From Chitinophaga sp. MM2321 (lineage in GTDB: Bacteria; Bacteroidota; Bacteroidia; Chitinophagales; Chitinophagaceae): a stretch of 64,000 bases of DNA. Position 1 is the stretch's first letter. The number at the start of each line of letters is the position of its first letter. The DNA is taken from positions 4,588,001 to 4,652,000 of the forward strand of contig NZ_OZ035533.1 in the NCBI RefSeq assembly GCF_964033635.1. The letters run 5' to 3'. Positions 59,921 to 64,000 of the stretch are shown here, piece after piece. Both the position numbers and the translations under genes were made by a program. The notes under the pieces were generated by a model that was not told where the DNA came from, ran no database searches, and saw nothing but the letters and a program-made list of their open reading frames with translations.

Positions 59921-60955
59921 CTATTTCTGTATGATCTGGTTACAATACTTCACAACAGCCTTTACCCACAACGGATGAATATTCAGACAGGGGATCATCG
60001 TAAAACTATCACCACCGCTGCTCAGGAAGGAATGCTTTCCTTCTACCGCAATTTCTTCCAGTGTTTCCAGGCAGTCAGAAACAAAGGCCGGACATACGAT
60101 CAGCAGTTTCTTTATTCCTTCTTTCGGCAATGTTTCCAACAGGCCGGCTGTATAAGGCTTCAGCCATTCTTCGCGGCCCAGGCGCGACTGGAAGGAAATA
60201 CCCCATTTCTCTTTGGGTAATCCCAGTTTTTCGGCTACCAGCTCAGAAGTAACGGTAATCTGATGCCGATAACAATGCGCGTGCGCGGGAGATTTAACAT
60301 GACAACAATCTGCCACCTTCATACAATGATTACCGGTGATATCTGCTTTACGCATATGTCTTTCCGGTAAACCATGATAGCTGAACAGGATGTAATCGTA
60401 CTCCTGTTGCAGGTATGGACGCATGCTTTCCGTCAGGGCATTGATATAATCAGGCTCATCGTAAAACGGTGGTATCAGCGATAACTTGAATTTATAATGC
60501 TTCTTTTTGTAGATCTCTTTGGCATATTCTGCCGCTGTTTCGTAGGAAGACATGGCATAATGCGGATATAACGGCAGCAGAATCACTTCCTTCAGATCAG
60601 GATTTTGCTTCAGCAGGTTCTCAAAAGCCACTTCCGGATGCGGATTGCCATAACGCATGGCCATTTCCACCGGAATGTCCATATCATGCTGTACCGCCAT
60701 TTGTAATTGTTTCGTAAGCACTACCAGTGGAGAGCCTTCATCCCACCATACAGAGGCATATGCCTTGGCGGATTGTGCGGCACGTTTCGGAACAATGATA
60801 CCTTCAATCAATATCTTCCGAAACAACCACGGATAATCGATCACGCGCTTATCCATCAGAAATTCATTCAGGTAACGCTTCACATCCGGTACTGCCGTTG
60901 TATCCGGCGAGCCCAGGTTCATCAAAATTATTCCAACATCAGATTTAGATACCAT
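59921..60955 (-). CDS. hemH: ferrochelatase
   Basis: A 344-residue enzyme started at the ATG at 60955. It has VGIILMNLGSPDTTAVPDVKRYLNEFLMD at the N terminus, YILFSYHGLPERHMRK with the metal-binding His, CHVKSPAHAHCYRHQITVTSELVAEKLGL, and FQSRLGREEWLKPYT with the KxxWL-type end, plus VCPAFVSDCLETLEEI. It inserts ferrous iron into protoporphyrin IX. Upstream, a TACTTTTG -7 element lies about 19 bases before the ATG. It diverges from hemA. Confidence 0.93.
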   Translation of the reverse strand: MVSKSDVGIILMNLGSPDTTAVPDVKRYLNEFLMDKRVIDYPWLFRKILIEGIIVPKRAAQSAKAYASVWWDEGSPLVVLTKQLQMAVQHDMDIPVEMAMRYGNPHPEVAFENLLKQNPDLKEVILLPLYPHYAMSSYETAAEYAKEIYKKKHYKFKLSLIPPFYDEPDYINALTESMRPYLQQEYDYILFSYHGLPERHMRKADITGNHCMKVADCCHVKSPAHAHCYRHQITVTSELVAEKLGLPKEKWGISFQSRLGREEWLKPYTAGLLETLPKEGIKKLLIVCPAFVSDCLETLEEIAVEGKHSFLSSGGDSFTMIPCLNIHPLWVKAVVKYCNQIIQK

Positions 60956-60973
60956 GTGCTTTATAAATTGATG

Positions 60974-60981
60974 CAAAAGTA
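60974..60981 (-). promoter_or_regulatory. -7 element of hemH-hemG
   Basis: On the minus strand this reads TACTTTTG, an exact TAnnTTTG 18 bases before the hemH ATG. TTTG sequences upstream are 14 or 29 bp away, not the usual 17-23. Confidence 0.45.
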
Positions 60982-61194
60982 AAAACTTAATTACACAAAA
61001 AACTCTTTTGCAAACTGCGTGTGCCTGCCGCCCGCCGGTTATGTCATGTGTTTGTAATGATTCACTGCTTCTTTTCGTATATTCGTGTAAATCATCCTAC
61101 TTAAACGTACTATCCGCAAAACCTGATAAAAATCATTTTTTCATCGTATTGATTACCAGTAGGAGAAATGACCAACTAATGACAGCTGAAAGCC

Positions 61195-61223
61195 TTTGTT
61201 TGCGGTGTATGCAAGTATTTTTG
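61195..61223 (+). promoter_or_regulatory. promoter of hemA-hemC-hemD
   Basis: TTTG (61195-61198) and TATTTTTG (61216-61223) are 17 bp apart, matching the consensus. The start point would be about 15-18 bases upstream of the hemA ATG at 61248. Confidence 0.7.
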
Positions 61224-61247
61224 CAGCCGGAAGCTTTATATAAGAAC

Positions 61248-62501
61248 ATGCAGGTCAGTCATTCAAAAGAAATAGCAAATTTTCATATCGTTGGCATCAA
61301 CTATAAGAAAACAGACGCTGCTATCAGGGGATTATACGCCATTAATCCGGCCCAATACCAACACCTCCTGGAGCATGCCAGGACTGTGCAATTAGACGAT
61401 CTCTTTGTACTTTCCACTTGTAACAGAACAGAAATATATGGTTTCGCAGGGAATCCCCGCGAGCTGATGGACCTCCTTTGCAGGGAATCCAACGGCGACC
61501 GGGAACAACTGGAAGAAATGGCCTATACCAAATCCGGTGAAGAAGCAATCAGGCATCTTTACCAGGTTGGCACCGGCCTCGACTCACAAATACTGGGCGA
61601 CTACGAAATCATCGGACAGATACGCAATGCCGCAAAATTTGCCAAAGCACAGCTTTGCCTGGGTAGTTTCCTGGAAAGACTGATCAATAGTGTATTGCAG
61701 GTTTCTAAGCTCATTAAAACAGAAACGGGTCTTAGCAAAGGCACGGTATCCGTAGCATTTGCAACCGTACGCATGCTGGAACGCAAATGCCCCGATATCA
61801 GGGATAAGAAAATTGTATTGCTGGGTGTGGGCAAAATAGGCCGTAATACCTGCAAAAACATGATCGAATACCTGGGCGTAAAAGAGGTCACCCTCATTAA
61901 CCGCACCTTGCAGGTAGCAGCAGCATTTGCCAGCGAACACGGATTACAGTTTGCACCTTATGAAAATATGGTGAACGAAATCCAGTCGGCAGATGTGATC
62001 CTTGTTGCATCAAACGCGCCACAGCCAACAGTATTGGCACATCATCTCACCCATTCATCTCCCAAACTTATCATCGATCTGTCTATTCCTTTCAATGTGG
62101 AAGCAGCCGTTGGTGAGCTGGCACATATATCACTGGTGAATGTAGATGAATTGTCGAAAGTACAGGATGAAACCCTGCAAAACAGGCTGGGCGAGGTTCC
62201 CAAGGCAATAGCCATCATAGAAGAACATATGACCGAGTTCCTCTATTGGTACAAAATGCGTAAACATGCAGTCGTGCTGAAAGCCGTAAAGGAAAAACTG
62301 CACGAAATACATATGCGCGAAATACAACAGCAGAAAAACGGCGCCAACTATAAAATGGAAGATATAGAACAGGTATCTTCCCGGATCATTCAAAAGATGA
62401 TCAATCTCATGGCAGGAAAAGTACGGAAGGAAACTGACAAGAGTGACCAGTACATCGCTATGATCAATGATATTTTCGAGACAGGAGTTAATCAGGACTA
62501 A
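61248..62501 (+). CDS. hemA: glutamyl-tRNA reductase
   Basis: A 417-residue enzyme started at the ATG at 61248; a longer frame reaching 61008 reads through the promoter and was rejected. The catalytic Cys58 is in LSTCNRTEIYG. LDSQILGDYEIIGQIRNA, the NADPH-binding VLLGVGKIGRNTCKNM and the C-terminal dimerisation helix (VSSRIIQKMINLMAGKVR) are all present. It reduces glutamyl-tRNA to glutamate-1-semialdehyde, the first step of C5-pathway heme synthesis. It is followed by hemC (6 bases) and hemD, forming one operon. Confidence 0.93.
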   Translation: MQVSHSKEIANFHIVGINYKKTDAAIRGLYAINPAQYQHLLEHARTVQLDDLFVLSTCNRTEIYGFAGNPRELMDLLCRESNGDREQLEEMAYTKSGEEAIRHLYQVGTGLDSQILGDYEIIGQIRNAAKFAKAQLCLGSFLERLINSVLQVSKLIKTETGLSKGTVSVAFATVRMLERKCPDIRDKKIVLLGVGKIGRNTCKNMIEYLGVKEVTLINRTLQVAAAFASEHGLQFAPYENMVNEIQSADVILVASNAPQPTVLAHHLTHSSPKLIIDLSIPFNVEAAVGELAHISLVNVDELSKVQDETLQNRLGEVPKAIAIIEEHMTEFLYWYKMRKHAVVLKAVKEKLHEIHMREIQQQKNGANYKMEDIEQVSSRIIQKMINLMAGKVRKETDKSDQYIAMINDIFETGVNQD

Positions 62502-62506
62502 CAACA

Positions 62507-63427
62507 ATGGAAAAAGTTATCAGGATAGGTACGAGAGAAAGCCAGCTGGCACTCTGGCAGGCGCACCAGGTAAATAACCTGCTGACCGCACAGGGATACC
62601 GCACAGAACTGGTGCCTATTAAAAGCGAAGGCGATATTGACCTGGTTACACCATTGTATGAAATAGGTGTACAGGGCATCTTCACAAAAAGCCTGGACCT
62701 GGCACTACTGAATAACCGTATAGATATTGCGGTGCATTCTTTCAAAGATGTTCCCACACAATTACCCCCACAAATTGTACATGCCGCTATACTGGAACGC
62801 GGTCCTGTAAAGGATTTGCTGGTATATAAAACAACTACCGATTTCCTGGATCAGCCGGACTATGTGGCCAATATTGCTACCAGCAGTGTACGCCGCAAAG
62901 CCCAATGGCTGCGCAAATACCCGCATCACCAACTGCATAACCTGCGTGGTAATGTAAATACACGTCTCCGCAAACTGGCCGAAGAAAACTGGGATGGCGC
63001 TATCTTCGCCGTAGCTGGCCTGGAAAGAATCCAGGTACGCCCCGCTACTTCCATAGATCTGGACTGGATGCTGCCTGCTCCCGCACAAGGCGCAGTAGTA
63101 GCCGTGTGCAGGGAAGACGATACTTTTTGCAGAGAAGCCTGCGCACCATTTAATCACGCAGATACAGCCCTGGCAACACAAATAGAACGCGCATTCCTGC
63201 GCACCCTGATGGGCGGATGCACCACCCCTATCAGCGCATATGCACAGATAATAAACAGTACCTTACACTTTAGCGGTGAGCTTTGCAGCCTGGATGGATC
63301 AAAGTTTTTCAGCATCTCCCGCGAAGTTCCGCTGGACGAAGCAACAGGACTCGGAGAAGCTGCTGCACATGAAATCATGGCACAAGGCGGCGCTGAAATA
63401 GTAGCACAGATCAGAAATGTCAAATGA
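62507..63427 (+). CDS. hemC: hydroxymethylbilane synthase
   Basis: A 306-residue enzyme. It has IRIGTRESQLALWQAHQV, PIKSEGDIDLVTPLYEIGVQGIFTKSLDLALL, VHSFKDVPTQLP, ATSSVRRKAQWL and LRGNVNTRLRKL. The dipyrromethane cofactor is attached to Cys238 in LMGGCTTPISAYA. It polymerises four porphobilinogen units. It starts five bases after the hemA stop and overlaps hemD by 11 bases. Confidence 0.95.
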   Translation: MEKVIRIGTRESQLALWQAHQVNNLLTAQGYRTELVPIKSEGDIDLVTPLYEIGVQGIFTKSLDLALLNNRIDIAVHSFKDVPTQLPPQIVHAAILERGPVKDLLVYKTTTDFLDQPDYVANIATSSVRRKAQWLRKYPHHQLHNLRGNVNTRLRKLAEENWDGAIFAVAGLERIQVRPATSIDLDWMLPAPAQGAVVAVCREDDTFCREACAPFNHADTALATQIERAFLRTLMGGCTTPISAYAQIINSTLHFSGELCSLDGSKFFSISREVPLDEATGLGEAAAHEIMAQGGAEIVAQIRNVK

Positions 63428-64000
63428 TAAATACCGCATATTATGTACCAGACCTCTTACAGACAGCTCAATAGCTGCGGCTGGCGCTAATGGTATTGAT
63501 ATAGATGTACAGGAATTTATACAGATAAGACCACTGCTGCTACCGGCACTATATGAAAACAGGGATACAGCCGTCGGCAGGATAATGGTATTCACCAGTG
63601 CCAAAGCAGTAGAAATACTGGCGGAAGGATACCTTGCAGGCTGGCATTCCATCATGGTTCCCCGCGCACAGGTATGCTGCATCGGCGGCAACACAAAACA
63701 GGCCGTAGAAAAAGCCTTCCCGGATTGTACTATCCTCGCGGAAGCTTCTTATGGTAAAGACCTTGCAACTGCCATGATACAACTGGGAAGCATACACGAA
63801 GTAAGTTTCTTTTGTGGCAATCAGCGGAGAGATGAACTACCAGGCATATTGAAAGCAGCAGGTATTAACGTTCACGAATATGTGATTTATGAAAACATTC
63901 CCACGCCGGTTATCACAAACGGCGATTATGACGGGATTATGTTTTTCAGTCCCAGTGCCGTAAAGAGTTACCTGTCGGCAAACAGGCTTCCCGGCAAAAC
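63417..64000 (+). CDS. hemD: uroporphyrinogen-III synthase, N-terminal part (partial)
   Basis: The frame is open to the window edge (194 codons seen). It starts at the ATG at 63417 inside hemC, overlapping it by 11 bases. It reads YRILCTRPLTDSSIAAAGANGIDIDV, IMVFTSAKAVEILAE, and a late GIMFFSPSAVKSYL, the SPSAV motif of HemD family proteins. The enzyme closes hydroxymethylbilane into uroporphyrinogen III with D-ring inversion. The identity rests on weak but fitting motifs plus the hemA-hemC context. Confidence 0.85.
   Translation, partial: MSNDKYRILCTRPLTDSSIAAAGANGIDIDVQEFIQIRPLLLPALYENRDTAVGRIMVFTSAKAVEILAEGYLAGWHSIMVPRAQVCCIGGNTKQAVEKAFPDCTILAEASYGKDLATAMIQLGSIHEVSFFCGNQRRDELPGILKAAGINVHEYVIYENIPTPVITNGDYDGIMFFSPSAVKSYLSANRLPGK

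Noticed and set aside
60992..61015. TTTG sequences as -33 element for hemH
   Set aside because: They are 14 and 29 bp from the -7 element instead of 17-23.
61008..61247. 80-codon N-terminal extension of hemA with several Cys codons
   Set aside because: It reads through the hemA promoter, and glutamyl-tRNA reductase homology begins right after the ATG at 61248.

Overview
The window reads as chromosomal DNA from a Bacteroidota bacterium, most likely of the Chitinophagaceae (Chitinophaga-like). The signs are promoters of the Bacteroidota type (TAnnTTTG at -7, TTTG/TTG about 17-23 bp upstream), little use of Shine-Dalgarno sequences, a FecI-type sigma/FecR pair, STN and carboxypeptidase-regulatory domains, DUF4136, DUF885, DUF2157 and DUF3800 proteins, zincless Fpg/Nei and PaiB-like proteins, and large AT-rich palindromes between genes. 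No rRNA, CRISPR array, transposase or prophage is visible. All identifications come from reading motifs; no database search was run.

Layout. 1-2040: the end of a xanthine dehydrogenase-type molybdenum hydroxylase followed by its XdhC and MocA-like maturation genes, all overlapping. 2098-4036: a strong promoter, a palindromic operator-like site, a 28-codon leader ORF ending in three Cys codons, then a PhyH-family dioxygenase and an SDR. 4055-9291: a zincless Fpg/Nei glycosylase, a divergent AraC regulator/flavin monooxygenase pair and a DUF885 protein. 9518-11856: two convergent L,D-transpeptidases of different families. 11979-15851: phosphocholine-type phospholipase C and lipoproteins. 15964-20560 (minus): an ECF sigma factor, FecR, and two surface-repeat proteins, one carrying an STN domain where a TonB receptor would be expected. 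20760-29610: OmpH, GNAT, SMP-30, membrane proteins, two tRNA-Gly(GCC), a PepSY protein, GT2 and an orphan histidine kinase. 29691-31346: tRNA-Leu(GAG) followed by an AT-rich insert with a DUF3800 gene and a translationally coupled unknown gene. 31694-48000: housekeeping and metabolic genes (DUF2130, HAD, ApbE, glutaryl-CoA dehydrogenase-like ACAD, pyrF, PaiB-like, Mrp, 3-hydroxyacyl-CoA dehydrogenase, ribD, prmC, ExbB/ExbD, pepT). 48156-55394: metE, CWC protein, thioesterase, FKBP, DUF1343, fmt, LysM/RlpA-like. 55395-58499: a three-gene proton-translocating transhydrogenase (pntAA, pntAB, pntB). 58561-64000: heme genes hemG and hemH (minus) facing hemA-hemC-hemD (plus), with hemD running off the end.

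The most interesting signals are (i) the poly-Cys leader peptide with a promoter palindrome upstream of a dioxygenase/SDR pair, suggesting cysteine-responsive control of a sulfur-scavenging module; (ii) the sigma/FecR/STN cassette whose output domain is a GxQxAGFxN-type repeat surface protein instead of a TonB-dependent transporter; (iii) the DUF3800 two-gene insert directly behind tRNA-Leu; and (iv) four large intergenic palindromes in two sequence families, two of which supply stop codons or C-terminal codons to neighbouring genes.
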